The notes beneath the pieces were generated by a model. The model worked only from the letters and a program-made list of their open reading frames with translations, did no database searches and was not told the origin of the DNA. A stretch of 64,000 nucleotides of DNA, from the NCBI RefSeq assembly GCF_010974945.1, contig NZ_JAAIVB010000075.1, forward strand, positions 1 to 64,000. Reading direction: 5' to 3'. Below are positions 34,507 to 43,088 of the stretch, one piece after another. The position numbers were made by a program, and so were the translations under genes. Numbering within the stretch: the stretch's first letter is position 1; the number at the start of each line of letters is the position of its first letter. The stretch is from Noviherbaspirillum galbum (GTDB lineage: Bacteria > Pseudomonadota > Gammaproteobacteria > Burkholderiales > Burkholderiaceae_D).

Positions 34507-35772
34507 TTGGCTCACCTCATCGACCGGCGCCTGCAAGGCAAGAACAAGTCTGCTGGCAACCGCGAACGCTTTCTGCGCCGCTACAAAGGGCAGATCAAGG
34601 AAGCGGTGGCACGCGCCATCAAGGGCCGCTCGATCACCGACATCGAGAAAGGCGAAAAAGTATCCATCCCCGTGAAGGACATCAACGAACCCACGTTCGG
34701 CCATGCACAAGGCGGCGTGTGGGAAGTGGTCCGTCCGGGCAACCGCGAATACCAGAAGGGCGACCAGATCCAGCGGCCGAAGGGCGGGCAGGGTCAGGGC
34801 AAGGGCAAGGCCAGCAACAGCGAGGAGACCAGCGAGGACGACTTCGCCTTCGAGCTGACGCGCGAAGAGTTCATGAACTACTTCTTCGAGGACCTCGAGC
34901 TGCCCAACCTGGTCAAGACGCAACTGACATCCCTGGTCGAGTTCAAGCAGCAGCGCGCCGGCTACACCATCTCCGGCACGCCGACCAACATCCACGTCCT
35001 GCGTTCCATGCGCGGCGCCATCGGCCGCCGCATCGCGGTGGGTGCCAAGTCGCGCAAACGCCTGCGCGAGGCCGAGGCCGAGCTGGAAGAACTGCAGAAG
35101 ACCGCGTTCGAGGATGACCACCGCCTGCTCGCGCTGCGCAAGGAGATCCATCACCTGCGCACGCGCATCCACGCGATTCCCTTCCTCGATCCGATCGACC
35201 TGCGCTACGCCAACCGCATCAAGGTGCCGAAGCCGTCCAGCCAGGCGGTGATGTTCTGCGTGATGGACGTGTCCGGTTCCATGGACCAGGCGAAGAAGGA
35301 TGCCGCCAAGCGCTTCTTCATCCTGCTCTACCTGTTCCTCGAGCGCGCCTACGAAAAGATTTCGGTCGTGTTCATCCGCCACCATACGCAGGCCACCGAA
35401 GTCGAGGAAAACGATTTCTTCAACTCGCGGGAGTCGGGCGGCACGGTGGTGTCTTCGGCACTGCATCTGCTGCACAAGATCATCGCCGAACGCTATGCGA
35501 GCAGCGACTGGAACGTGTATGTGGCGCAGGCGTCCGACGGCGACAACTGGGACAACGATTCTGTCACCTGCCGCGAGCTGCTGATCAACAAGATCATGCC
35601 GCTGGTGCAGTACTACTCCTACGTGGAAATCACCGACGGCGAGCCGCAGAACCTGTGGTACGAGTACACACAGATTCCCGCCGTCCATCCGCACTTTGCG
35701 ATGCAGAAGATCGAGTCGCCGGCCGACATTTATCCGGTGTTCCGCGAACTGTTCAAGAAGCAAACGAAATGA
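34507..35772 (+). CDS. yeaH: YeaH/YhbH-family protein (TTG start)
   Basis: A 421-residue protein, counterpart of E. coli YeaH (427). It has a Gly/Gln/Lys-rich segment near residues 85-105 and a von-Willebrand-type C-terminal domain with the MIDAS motif DVSGSMD (Asp254). The start is TTG at 34507: the E. coli-like N-terminus LIDRRLQGKNKS follows at once, and AGGAGG (34497-34502) lies just before it. The frame is open further upstream, back to an ATG at 34258, but that reading only translates the palindromes into Pro/Gly-rich nonsense. The stop overlaps the spoVR start. It probably works with PrkA. Confidence 0.93.
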   Translation: MAHLIDRRLQGKNKSAGNRERFLRRYKGQIKEAVARAIKGRSITDIEKGEKVSIPVKDINEPTFGHAQGGVWEVVRPGNREYQKGDQIQRPKGGQGQGKGKASNSEETSEDDFAFELTREEFMNYFFEDLELPNLVKTQLTSLVEFKQQRAGYTISGTPTNIHVLRSMRGAIGRRIAVGAKSRKRLREAEAELEELQKTAFEDDHRLLALRKEIHHLRTRIHAIPFLDPIDLRYANRIKVPKPSSQAVMFCVMDVSGSMDQAKKDAAKRFFILLYLFLERAYEKISVVFIRHHTQATEVEENDFFNSRESGGTVVSSALHLLHKIIAERYASSDWNVYVAQASDGDNWDNDSVTCRELLINKIMPLVQYYSYVEITDGEPQNLWYEYTQIPAVHPHFAMQKIESPADIYPVFRELFKKQTK

Positions 35773-37352
35773 CGACCATCACCGACATCGTTCCGAAGAA
35801 AGAAAAGGCGCCGCGCAAGAGCGGCGGTTCGCGCAAGAAGGCCGCCAAGCCATTCCGCCTGCCCGACCAGTCGGAATGGACCTTCGAGCTGATCGAGCAG
35901 ATCCACGAGGAAATCCGCCGCGTGGCCGAGGGCTTCGGGCTGGACACCTACCCGAACCAGCTCGAGGTCATCACCGCCGAGCAGATGATGGACGCCTACG
36001 CTTCCGTCGGCATGCCGGTGTCGTATGCGCACTGGTCCTTCGGCAAGCACTTCCTCGCCACCGAGAAGAGCTACAAGCGCGGCCACATGGGCCTGGCCTA
36101 CGAGATCGTGATCAACTCCGATCCCTGCATCGCCTACCTGATGGAAGAAAACAGCCTGACGATGCAGGCGCTGGTGATCGCGCACGCTTCCTATGGCCAC
36201 AACTCCTTCTTCAAGGGCAATTACCTGTTCCGCACCTGGACCGATGCCGAGGCAATCATCGACTACATGGTGTTCGCCAAGAACTACATCGCGGAATGCG
36301 AACAGCGCTATGGCATCGAGGCGGTGGAACTGCTGCTCGACTCTTGCCATGCGCTGCAGAACTATGGCGTGGACCGCTACAAGCGTCCCGCCAGGCTGTC
36401 GATGGCGGAAGAGCGTGAACGCCAGGAGGAGCGCGAGCGCTACCTGCAGTCCCAGGTCAACGACCTGTGGCGCACCCTGCCGCGCAAGGCCGAGGTGGTG
36501 GCCGAGCAGGCGCCCAGGCGCTTTCCGGCGGAGCCGCAGGAAAACCTGCTCTACTTCATCGAGAAGTACGCACCGCTGCTGCAGCCCTGGGAGCGCGAGA
36601 TCGTCCGCATCGTGCGCAAGATCTCGCAGTACTTCTATCCGCAGCGCCAGACCCAGGTCATGAACGAAGGCTGGGCGACGTTCTGGCACTACACCATCCT
36701 CAACCAGCTGTATGACGAGGGCGTGGTGGGCAATGGCTTCATGATGGAATTTCTGCAGAGCCATACCAACGTGGTGTACCAGCCGCCGGTGACGAGCAAG
36801 TATTTCAACGGCATCAATCCGTATGCCCTGGGCTTCGCGATGATGCGCGACATCCGCCGCATCTGCGAAAACCCCACCGAGGAAGACCGCCACTGGTTCC
36901 CGGACATGGCCGGCAGCGACTGGAAGAAGACGCTCGACTTCGCGATGCGCAACTTCAAGGATGAAAGCTTCATCTCGCAGTACCTGTCGCCCAAGCTGAT
37001 CCGGGACTTCCACTTCTTCTCCGTGCTGGATGACGACAAGAAAGACAAGCTGGAGATTTCGGCCATCCATGACGAAGCGGGTTACCGCTACATCCGCGAG
37101 CAGCTGGCCGGACAGTACAACCTCGGCAACCGCGAACCGAACATCCAGGTCTGGTCCGTTGACACCCATGGCCATCGTTCGCTGACGCTGCGCCATACGC
37201 AGTACCTGCGCCGTCCGCTGAGCAACCAGACCGACGAGGTCCTCAGGCACGTGGCGCGCCTCTGGGGCTTCGACGTGCTGATGGAAACGGTCGATCCCCA
37301 GGGCAACGTGCTGCACAAGACGGAGTGCAAGTGCGAGAAGCGCGCGCAATGA
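35769..37352 (+). CDS. SpoVR-family protein
   Basis: A 527-residue cytoplasmic protein related to Bacillus SpoVR and E. coli YcgB. After a Lys-rich start (about 1-30) the conserved regions HWSFGKHF, GHNSFFKGN and MNEGWATFWHYTI (a zinc-like His/Glu pattern) are present. It ends with a Cys-containing tail (TECKCEKRAQ). The biochemical role is unknown. The family always travels with PrkA and YeaH, as here, and its start overlaps the yeaH stop (ATGA), so it is translated from the same message. A terminator follows. Confidence 0.93.
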   Translation: MTTITDIVPKKEKAPRKSGGSRKKAAKPFRLPDQSEWTFELIEQIHEEIRRVAEGFGLDTYPNQLEVITAEQMMDAYASVGMPVSYAHWSFGKHFLATEKSYKRGHMGLAYEIVINSDPCIAYLMEENSLTMQALVIAHASYGHNSFFKGNYLFRTWTDAEAIIDYMVFAKNYIAECEQRYGIEAVELLLDSCHALQNYGVDRYKRPARLSMAEERERQEERERYLQSQVNDLWRTLPRKAEVVAEQAPRRFPAEPQENLLYFIEKYAPLLQPWEREIVRIVRKISQYFYPQRQTQVMNEGWATFWHYTILNQLYDEGVVGNGFMMEFLQSHTNVVYQPPVTSKYFNGINPYALGFAMMRDIRRICENPTEEDRHWFPDMAGSDWKKTLDFAMRNFKDESFISQYLSPKLIRDFHFFSVLDDDKKDKLEISAIHDEAGYRYIREQLAGQYNLGNREPNIQVWSVDTHGHRSLTLRHTQYLRRPLSNQTDEVLRHVARLWGFDVLMETVDPQGNVLHKTECKCEKRAQ

Positions 37353-37376
37353 CGCGACGCTGAACGAGCCCGCCAG

Positions 37377-37413
37377 AACGGCACCCCGGCCCAGGCCGCG
37401 GCGCCGTTTTTTT
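37377..37413 (+). terminator. rho-independent terminator of the prkA-yeaH-spoVR operon
   Basis: AACGGC (37377-37382) pairs with GCCGTT, with further CC/GG pairs inside and a central loop, and seven T residues follow (37407-37413). It lies 25 bases past the spoVR stop. Confidence 0.85.
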
Positions 37414-37540
37414 CATGCTTCCGCTCCGGCAAGGCTTGCCTGTAATTTTTTCCGCTGGCCTGTAGTCTCTTCCAAGGCGATCCGCCGCCATCAAGCTTTT
37501 CCTTCACCGTTCTCCCCGGGGGCGCCGCGTTCCGGCGCTC

Positions 37541-37556
37541 TGGCACGGGCATTGCG
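37541..37556 (+). promoter_or_regulatory. sigma-54 promoter for the DUF4142 gene
   Basis: TGGCACG at 37541-37547 and TTGC at 37552-37555 give the exact GG-N10-GC spacing. With the preceding C it matches 16 of the 17 consensus positions (YTGGCACGRNNNTTGCW). The start codon of the DUF4142 gene is 72 bases downstream of the -12 element. An enhancer-binding activator would be needed; I did not recognise its binding site in the 125 bases between the terminator and this promoter. Confidence 0.7.
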
Positions 37557-37627
37557 TTGCACTTATGTTACGTGCCTTGGCCAAGTGGCCGGGCGGGACC
37601 CGATATTGACTAACAAGGAGAACGTTC

Positions 37628-38560
37628 ATGTCCAAAGCTTCCATGTTGCAACGCATGCTTGGTGTTGCAGTCATTGCCGCAATGTTCGGCGCCACCGGCG
37701 TTTATGCTCAATCCACCCAGGCCGGCAGCACCTCGAAGGATGCTGCGGGCATGACTCCGGCGAACAAGTCCGGCGAAATGAGCCCCACCGGCCAGAACGA
37801 AACCAGCAGCGTCGCCACGCCCAGCGGCGCCCAAGGCAAGTCCGCAGGAAAGGCCGCGGGCAAGAGCGCATCCGGCAAGGTCAGCCGTGCCGACGCCAAG
37901 ATGATGCGCGACCTCGCCTATGCCAACATTTCCGAGATCGAGGCCGCCAAGCTGGCGCAGAGCAAGTCGAGCAACGACCAGGTCAAGCAGTTCGCGCAGA
38001 AGATGATCGATGACCATACCAAGGCAAGCCAGGACCTGCAGGCCCTGGCAGACGCCAAGGGCGTGAAGCTGCCGACCACGCCGGACACCAAGCACAAGGC
38101 GGCGGTGAAGATGATGTCGGCCCTCTCCGCGGAAAAATTCGACCAGAAATACCTCGCCCAGGGCGGCCTGCGCGACCACAAGAATACCCACCAGCTGCTG
38201 GCGCGCATCGAAAGCCGCGCGAGCGATCCCGACCTGAAGGCATTGGCCACCAAGACCATGCCGGTGGTCGACCAGCACCTCCAGCTCGCCCAGGACGTGA
38301 CCAGCGGCAAGTCGACCGGCAGCATGTCCGGCTCCAGCGGCTCGACCTCGGGCAGCTCGGCCTCGGGCACCGGCGGCACGACGGGCAAGACGCCGGCGGT
38401 GGGCGCCGGCCCTTCCGACACGTCCGGCAATAGCGCCACCTCCGGCAGCGCCGCGGCAAGCCGCGCACCGTCCACCGGCACCGGCGACAAGCCAGGCACC
38501 GCAACCGATACCGGCACCAACACCACCGGCACCGGTTCGTCCAGCAGCACCAGCAAGTAA
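37628..38560 (+). CDS. DUF4142 exported protein with Gly/Ser/Thr tail
   Basis: A 310-residue exported protein. It has a signal peptide (about 1-27, ending VYAQS), a low-complexity linker, a DUF4142 helical domain (about 84-225; MRDLAYANISEIEAAKLAQ, QVKQFAQKMIDDHTKASQDL) and a long Gly/Ser/Thr-rich tail (about 228-310). DUF4142 domains resemble ferritin-like four-helix bundles; no function is established. The tail is unusual and may be a spacer or a mucin-like surface. AAGGAG lies about seven bases before the ATG. The gene is preceded by a near-consensus sigma-54 promoter. Confidence 0.9.
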   Translation: MSKASMLQRMLGVAVIAAMFGATGVYAQSTQAGSTSKDAAGMTPANKSGEMSPTGQNETSSVATPSGAQGKSAGKAAGKSASGKVSRADAKMMRDLAYANISEIEAAKLAQSKSSNDQVKQFAQKMIDDHTKASQDLQALADAKGVKLPTTPDTKHKAAVKMMSALSAEKFDQKYLAQGGLRDHKNTHQLLARIESRASDPDLKALATKTMPVVDQHLQLAQDVTSGKSTGSMSGSSGSTSGSSASGTGGTTGKTPAVGAGPSDTSGNSATSGSAAASRAPSTGTGDKPGTATDTGTNTTGTGSSSSTSK

Positions 38561-38715
38561 GGCCTCGGGGCTTGCGCCCCGGAGCACGCACGGTACGCTC
38601 GGTACGGCCAGCATGACCGGCCGACGGACGGCGAACGACCGATTCCCCGCGGCAGCCCGCCGGCTGCAGCGGGGATTTGCGTCTCTGACGACAGCAGACA
38701 TGCACAGGAGCAGCC

Positions 38716-39165
38716 ATGGATCACGATGAAGTCATCCACACCTTGAACGACCTGATCGAAACCACCAAGGACGGCGAAGAGGGATTCCGCACCTGCGCGG
38801 AAAACATCGGCGACACGTCCCTCAAGTCCTTCTTTTCCAACCGGGCGCAAAGCTGCGCGGCGGCGGCGGCGGAATTGCAGAACCTCGTGCGCAACTATGG
38901 CGGCGACCCGGAAAAGGGCAGCGGCCTGGGCGGCGCCATCCACCGGCGCTGGGTGGACATCAAGGCGACCCTCCTGGGCGGCAGCGATGCATCGATCCTG
39001 AAGGAGTGCGCGCGGGGAGAGACCGTCGCCGTCGCCAGCTATCGCCGGGCGCTGGAAAGGAATCTTCCGGTCGATGTGCGCGGTGTCGTCGAAAAACAGT
39101 ATCAGGGCGTGCTCCAGAACCACGACCACGTCCGCAGCCTGCTCGACCAGTCACGCATATCATGA
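38716..39165 (+). CDS. DUF2383/PA2169-family four-helix protein
   Basis: A 149-residue soluble protein with the four-helix pattern of the PA2169/DUF2383 family: HDEVIHTLNDLIETTKDGEEGFRTCAENI then a helix pair with CAAAAAELQNLV and ECARGETVAVASYRRAL. The family resembles ferritins and is often found near DUF4142 or stress genes. It may bind metal at the conserved acidic residues; no role is proven. AGGAGC precedes the start. It lies 155 bases after the DUF4142 gene, with a GC-rich hairpin just after that gene. Confidence 0.88.
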   Translation: MDHDEVIHTLNDLIETTKDGEEGFRTCAENIGDTSLKSFFSNRAQSCAAAAAELQNLVRNYGGDPEKGSGLGGAIHRRWVDIKATLLGGSDASILKECARGETVAVASYRRALERNLPVDVRGVVEKQYQGVLQNHDHVRSLLDQSRIS

Positions 39166-39258
39166 GCCCCGGCGCGGCGGAGCGGCGCGGGCGAGTCGGG
39201 TAGAATAGCGGTCTTCCTGCGCTTTCCCGCGTCATTGCCAGTTTCTTCCGCCACGCTG

Positions 39259-40905
39259 ATGTTGCGACTCACGAATATCATCCTCCCGCTCGATCATCCC
39301 GAAGCCGACCTGACGGGCGCCATCCTTTCCCGGCTCAAGATCGCGCCCGAGGACCTGCTTTCCTTCACCATTTTCCGGCGCGGCTACGATGCGCGCCGGC
39401 GCAGCGCCATCACGCTGGTCTATACCATCGACGCGCAGGTCCGCAACGAGGCGGAAGTGCTGATGCGCATGCAAGGCCAGCCCCATGTCGGCCCGTCGCC
39501 GGACACCAGCTACAAGTTCGTCGCCCAGGCGCAGCCCGCCCAGCCCACGCGGCCGGTTGTGATCGGCCTCGGCCCCTGCGGGATCTTCGCCGCCCTGATC
39601 CTGGCCCAGAGCGGATTCCGCCCCATCATCCTCGAACGCGGCAAGGTCGTGCGCGAACGCACCAAGGACACCTGGGACTTGTGGCGCAAGGGCGAGCTCG
39701 ATCCGGAATCCAACGTGCAGTTCGGCGAAGGCGGCGCCGGCACCTTCTCCGACGGCAAGCTGCACAGCGGCATCAAGGACCCGAAGCACTACGGCCGCAA
39801 GGTGCTCACCGAATTCGTCAAGGCGCATGCGCCCGAGGAAATCCTCTACGTCAGCAAGCCGCACATCGGCACCTTCCGCCTGGTGAAGATGGTGGAAGCC
39901 ATGCGCGACACCATCGAATCGCTCGGCGGCGAATTCCGCTTCAAGAGCAAGGTGACGGACCTCGAGATCGACGGCGGGCAGGTACGCGGCGTGATGCTCG
40001 AAAACGGCGAACGCATCGCCACCGACCACGTGGTGCTGGCGGTCGGACACAGCGCGCGCGACACCTTCCAGATGCTCTACGACCGCGGCGTCTACGTCGA
40101 GGCCAAGCCCTTCTCGATCGGTTTCCGCGCGGAACATCCGCAGTCCATGGTCGACCGGGCCCGCTTCGGCAGGTTCGCCGGCCATCCGCTGCTCGGCGCG
40201 GCCGACTACAAGCTGGTGCACCATTGCCGCAATGGCCGCACGGTCTACAGCTTCTGCATGTGCCCCGGCGGCACGGTGGTGGCCGCCACTTCCGAAGCGG
40301 GCCGCGTGGTCACCAACGGCATGAGCCAGTACTCGCGCAACGAGCGCAATGCCAACAGCGGCATCGTGGTGGGCATCTCGCCGGCGGACTATCCCGGCCA
40401 TCCGCTGGCCGGCATCGATTTCCAGCGCGAACTGGAATCGCGCGCCTACGTGCTGGGCGGAAGCACCTATGACGCGCCCGGCCAGCTGGTGGGCGATTTC
40501 ATCGCCGGCCGGCCGTCGACGGAACTGGGCGCGGTGCAGCCTTCGTACAAGCCGGGCGTGCACCTGACCGACCTGGCCACCGCCTTGCCGGACTACGCCA
40601 TCGAGGCGATCCGCGAGGCGCTGCCCGCCTTCGACAAGCAGATCAAGGGCTTCGCCATGCACGATGCGGTGCTCACCGGCGTGGAGACCCGCACCTCGTC
40701 CCCGATACGCATCAAGCGCCAGGACAACTACCAGAGCATGAACGTCAAGGGACTGTTCCCGGCGGGCGAGGGCGCGGGGTATGCCGGCGGCATCCTGTCG
40801 GCGGCGGTGGACGGCATCCGCGTGGCCGAGGCCGTGGCCTTGTCCATGGTCGGACGGGACAACGATGCGAAAGGCGGCGGGGTGTCGCTGCCCCAGGATT
40901 ACTGA
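39259..40905 (+). CDS. FAD-dependent dehydrogenase (COG2509)
   Basis: A 548-residue soluble flavoprotein of an uncharacterised dehydrogenase family. The first 95 residues form a small domain with the pattern IFRRGYDARRRSAITLVYTIDA. The FAD fold begins VIGLGPCGIFAALILAQ near residue 97. The segment FGEGGAGTFSDGKLHS is diagnostic of the family, as is EGAGYAGGI with the C-terminal SAAVDGIRVAEA. The substrate is unknown. The ATG at 39259 is preferred to an in-frame TTG at 39235; no strong ribosome site precedes either. It is convergent with the phosphodiesterase gene. Confidence 0.9.
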   Translation: MLRLTNIILPLDHPEADLTGAILSRLKIAPEDLLSFTIFRRGYDARRRSAITLVYTIDAQVRNEAEVLMRMQGQPHVGPSPDTSYKFVAQAQPAQPTRPVVIGLGPCGIFAALILAQSGFRPIILERGKVVRERTKDTWDLWRKGELDPESNVQFGEGGAGTFSDGKLHSGIKDPKHYGRKVLTEFVKAHAPEEILYVSKPHIGTFRLVKMVEAMRDTIESLGGEFRFKSKVTDLEIDGGQVRGVMLENGERIATDHVVLAVGHSARDTFQMLYDRGVYVEAKPFSIGFRAEHPQSMVDRARFGRFAGHPLLGAADYKLVHHCRNGRTVYSFCMCPGGTVVAATSEAGRVVTNGMSQYSRNERNANSGIVVGISPADYPGHPLAGIDFQRELESRAYVLGGSTYDAPGQLVGDFIAGRPSTELGAVQPSYKPGVHLTDLATALPDYAIEAIREALPAFDKQIKGFAMHDAVLTGVETRTSSPIRIKRQDNYQSMNVKGLFPAGEGAGYAGGILSAAVDGIRVAEAVALSMVGRDNDAKGGGVSLPQDY

Positions 40906-40944
40906 CCGGCCGCGCCATGACCCCCGCCTGATCCGCCCGGGGGA

Positions 40945-41409
40945 TCAGTCGACTTCCAGCGTCTTCAGGCGCGCCTTCGCCCTGCCCTCGTCCACTTCAA
41001 GGTAAGCCACGGAAATCGGCAGCTTGAAGCGGCGCGGGCCGGCGCTGCCGGGATTCACGTAGAGCACCGTCCCCTCCATCTTCATCAGCGGGCGGTGGGA
41101 ATGTCCCGAGATCACCACGTCCACGCGCTCGGCGCGCGGATCGATTTCCATCTGCGCCAGATCGTGCACGACGTGGATGCGCACGCCGTCGATGTCCACG
41201 GTTTCGGTTTCCTGCAGGATCTCGGTCCATGTGCCCCGGTCGTTGTTGCCGCGCACCGCGAGCACCGGGGCGATCCTTTCCAGTTCTTCCAGGACTTCCT
41301 CGTTGCAGATGTCCCCGGCATGGATGATGCGGTCCACGCCCGTCAATGCCACCCTGGCTTCCGGCCGCACCAGCCCGTGCGTATCCGAAATCAATCCGAT
41401 CAAGGTCAT
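40945..41409 (-). CDS. YfcE/MJ0936-type metallophosphoesterase
   Basis: A 154-residue phosphodiesterase with the metallophosphatase motifs in order: LISDTHG (Asp, His), HAGDICN, VRGNNDR (Asn, Asp), VHDLA and GHSHRP. These bind two metal ions. Related enzymes cleave bis-p-nitrophenyl phosphate; the true substrate is unknown. Its promoter must lie in the 254-base gap shared with cysE, which is transcribed in the opposite direction. Confidence 0.93.
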   Translation of the reverse strand: MTLIGLISDTHGLVRPEARVALTGVDRIIHAGDICNEEVLEELERIAPVLAVRGNNDRGTWTEILQETETVDIDGVRIHVVHDLAQMEIDPRAERVDVVISGHSHRPLMKMEGTVLYVNPGSAGPRRFKLPISVAYLEVDEGRAKARLKTLEVD

Positions 41410-41603
41410 GCCTGCCGGCCTTCCTGAAATGTGGTTAAATGAATCAACCGTGAAAAACGCATAAGCTTATTCCGGTTCCTTCGTGAATCAGACCCGGCGA
41501 GATTGGACCCATGACGCGCGCTGTTGTTTCCGTAAAACGCATTTGTTGCCGCTGGCGGCCTGTGGGGCTTGCCGGGTAGCAGCACGCATTCGACAAATTC
41601 CGA

Positions 41604-41638
41604 TGGCCGCAGCGCACATGCCTGCGGCCATTTTGCTT
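41604..41638 (+). terminator. possible attenuator in the cysE leader
   Basis: TGGCCGCAG (41604-41612) and CTGCGGCCA (41622-41630) form a perfect nine-pair stem with a nine-base loop, and TTTTGCTTT follows on the plus strand. It lies 34 bases before the cysE start, in the leader. GCGGCC at 41555-41560 could pair with GGCCGC of the first arm and so prevent the hairpin. Confidence 0.5.
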
Positions 41639-41663
41639 TGGGCCCTTGCCCGAGGGAGAAAAC

Positions 41664-42533
41664 ATGAGCAGCATCGATCATCATCTCGCGGCGTCCATGA
41701 CCCGCCATTCCGCCGCCCTGGATGCGGCGCGGCACGCGGAGCCGGTCATGGAAAGCCTGCTCGAGGATAGCATCTGGGAGCGCATGCGCGAGACGGCGCT
41801 TGCCGTGGCGCGCCGCGAACCCATGCTGGCCCGGCGCCTGCAGCAACTCATCCTTCCGCATGCCGAACCGGCCGCGATGCTCGCCGCCGTGCTGGCGCGC
41901 CGCCTGGCCAGTGACGACCTGCCGGAACCGGCGCTGCGCGACCTGATGCAGTCCGTGCTCGAGGAAGACGCGACCGCCCTGCATCGTGCAACCGCCGACC
42001 TGGCCGCGGTGAAGGACCGCGATCCCGCCTGCCCCGACCACCTGCACGTCATCCTTAACCTCAAGGGCTACCAGGCCTTGCAGGTGCACCGCGTGGCCCA
42101 CGCGCTATGGCGGGAAAGCCGCACCGAACTCGCCTTCGCCCTCGCCAACCAGGCCTCGGCGGCCTTCGCGGTCGACATCCACCCGGCTGCCCGCATCGGC
42201 GAAGGAGTGATGCTCGACCATGGCACCGGGATCGTGATCGGCGAAACCACGGTGATCGAAGACAATGTCTCGCTCCTGCAGAACGTGACCCTGGGCGGCA
42301 CCGGCAAGGAGCACGGCGACCGCCATCCCAAGATCAGGAGCGGCGTGATGATCGGCGCCGGCGCGAAGATCCTCGGCAACATCGAGGTCGGCACCATGAG
42401 CAAGGTGGCGGCGGGCAGCGTGGTGCTCAGGCCGGTGCCTCCGCATTGCACCGTGGCCGGCGTACCCGCGCGCGTGGTCCGCCGCCATCGCGAGGATAGC
42501 TGTCCGTCGCAGGAAATGGATCAGACCATCTGA
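41664..42533 (+). CDS. cysE: serine O-acetyltransferase
   Basis: A 289-residue enzyme that makes O-acetylserine from serine and acetyl-CoA, the first step of cysteine synthesis. The N-terminal helical domain (about 25-165) is followed by a left-handed beta-helix of hexapeptide repeats (DIHPAARIGEGVMLDHGTGIVIGET). The catalytic Asp-His pair lies in MLDHGTG. The start follows GAGGGAGA. A long, structured leader (see the attenuator entry) precedes it. Feedback control by cysteine at the C-terminus is usual for the family. Confidence 0.94.
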   Translation: MSSIDHHLAASMTRHSAALDAARHAEPVMESLLEDSIWERMRETALAVARREPMLARRLQQLILPHAEPAAMLAAVLARRLASDDLPEPALRDLMQSVLEEDATALHRATADLAAVKDRDPACPDHLHVILNLKGYQALQVHRVAHALWRESRTELAFALANQASAAFAVDIHPAARIGEGVMLDHGTGIVIGETTVIEDNVSLLQNVTLGGTGKEHGDRHPKIRSGVMIGAGAKILGNIEVGTMSKVAAGSVVLRPVPPHCTVAGVPARVVRRHREDSCPSQEMDQTI

Positions 42534-42555
42534 CTTCGAGGCCGATCCGGCCGCC

Positions 42556-43020
42556 TCAGGGTTTCATCTGAACCCGGACCTCGCCTCCCGGATAGGTGGC
42601 GCTGTGGACGTTGACGTAGAGGTTGCCCTCCTTGTAGGCGGCGTATTGCGACTCCGTCAGGCGCGCGCCGGCGGGCACGCTGAACACCTTTTCGGAGGTC
42701 TTGGTCAGCGGCACGATCACCGGGCCGTTGGCGCCCGCCGCGCCCTGGTGGATGTGTGCCGCCATCGCGTTCATGTCTTCCACGATGACCGAGCCGCTCA
42801 CCGTGCGGTCGGCGGCAACGGCGATCGTGCTGCGGCCGCTGGCCTTGGTGGGATTCGGCGGCACTTCCTGCGCCCCCGTCAGTTCCACGCTGGCCGGCTT
42901 GTCGCCGCCCAGTCCCATCTTTTGCATGGCGCCGCAGCCGCCGAGCCCGCCGAGGGCAAGGGCCGTGAGCACCGCCACGGCGGCAAATGCGAGCGGGTGT
43001 TTTTCATGATGTGCAGGCAT
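42556..43020 (-). CDS. CHRD-domain lipoprotein (second copy)
   Basis: A 154-residue predicted lipoprotein with lipobox GLGGC near residue 29. A CHRD domain fills the rest (about 42-152): VELTGAQEVPPNPTKASG, AAHIHQGAAGANGPVIVPL, NLYVNVHSATYPGGEVRVQM. It is shorter than the protein at 10943-11539 because the helical tail is missing. AAGGAG precedes the ATG at 43020. The lectin-like lipoprotein gene lies 68 bases upstream on the same strand, so the two could share a transcript. Confidence 0.88.
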   Translation of the reverse strand: MPAHHEKHPLAFAAVAVLTALALGGLGGCGAMQKMGLGGDKPASVELTGAQEVPPNPTKASGRSTIAVAADRTVSGSVIVEDMNAMAAHIHQGAAGANGPVIVPLTKTSEKVFSVPAGARLTESQYAAYKEGNLYVNVHSATYPGGEVRVQMKP

Positions 43021-43088
43021 GTTCGTTCTCCTTCGGGGTCGATGAAGCAATCGGGTTCCGGTCGCGTTTCCGGTAGCGGGACGCTGGC

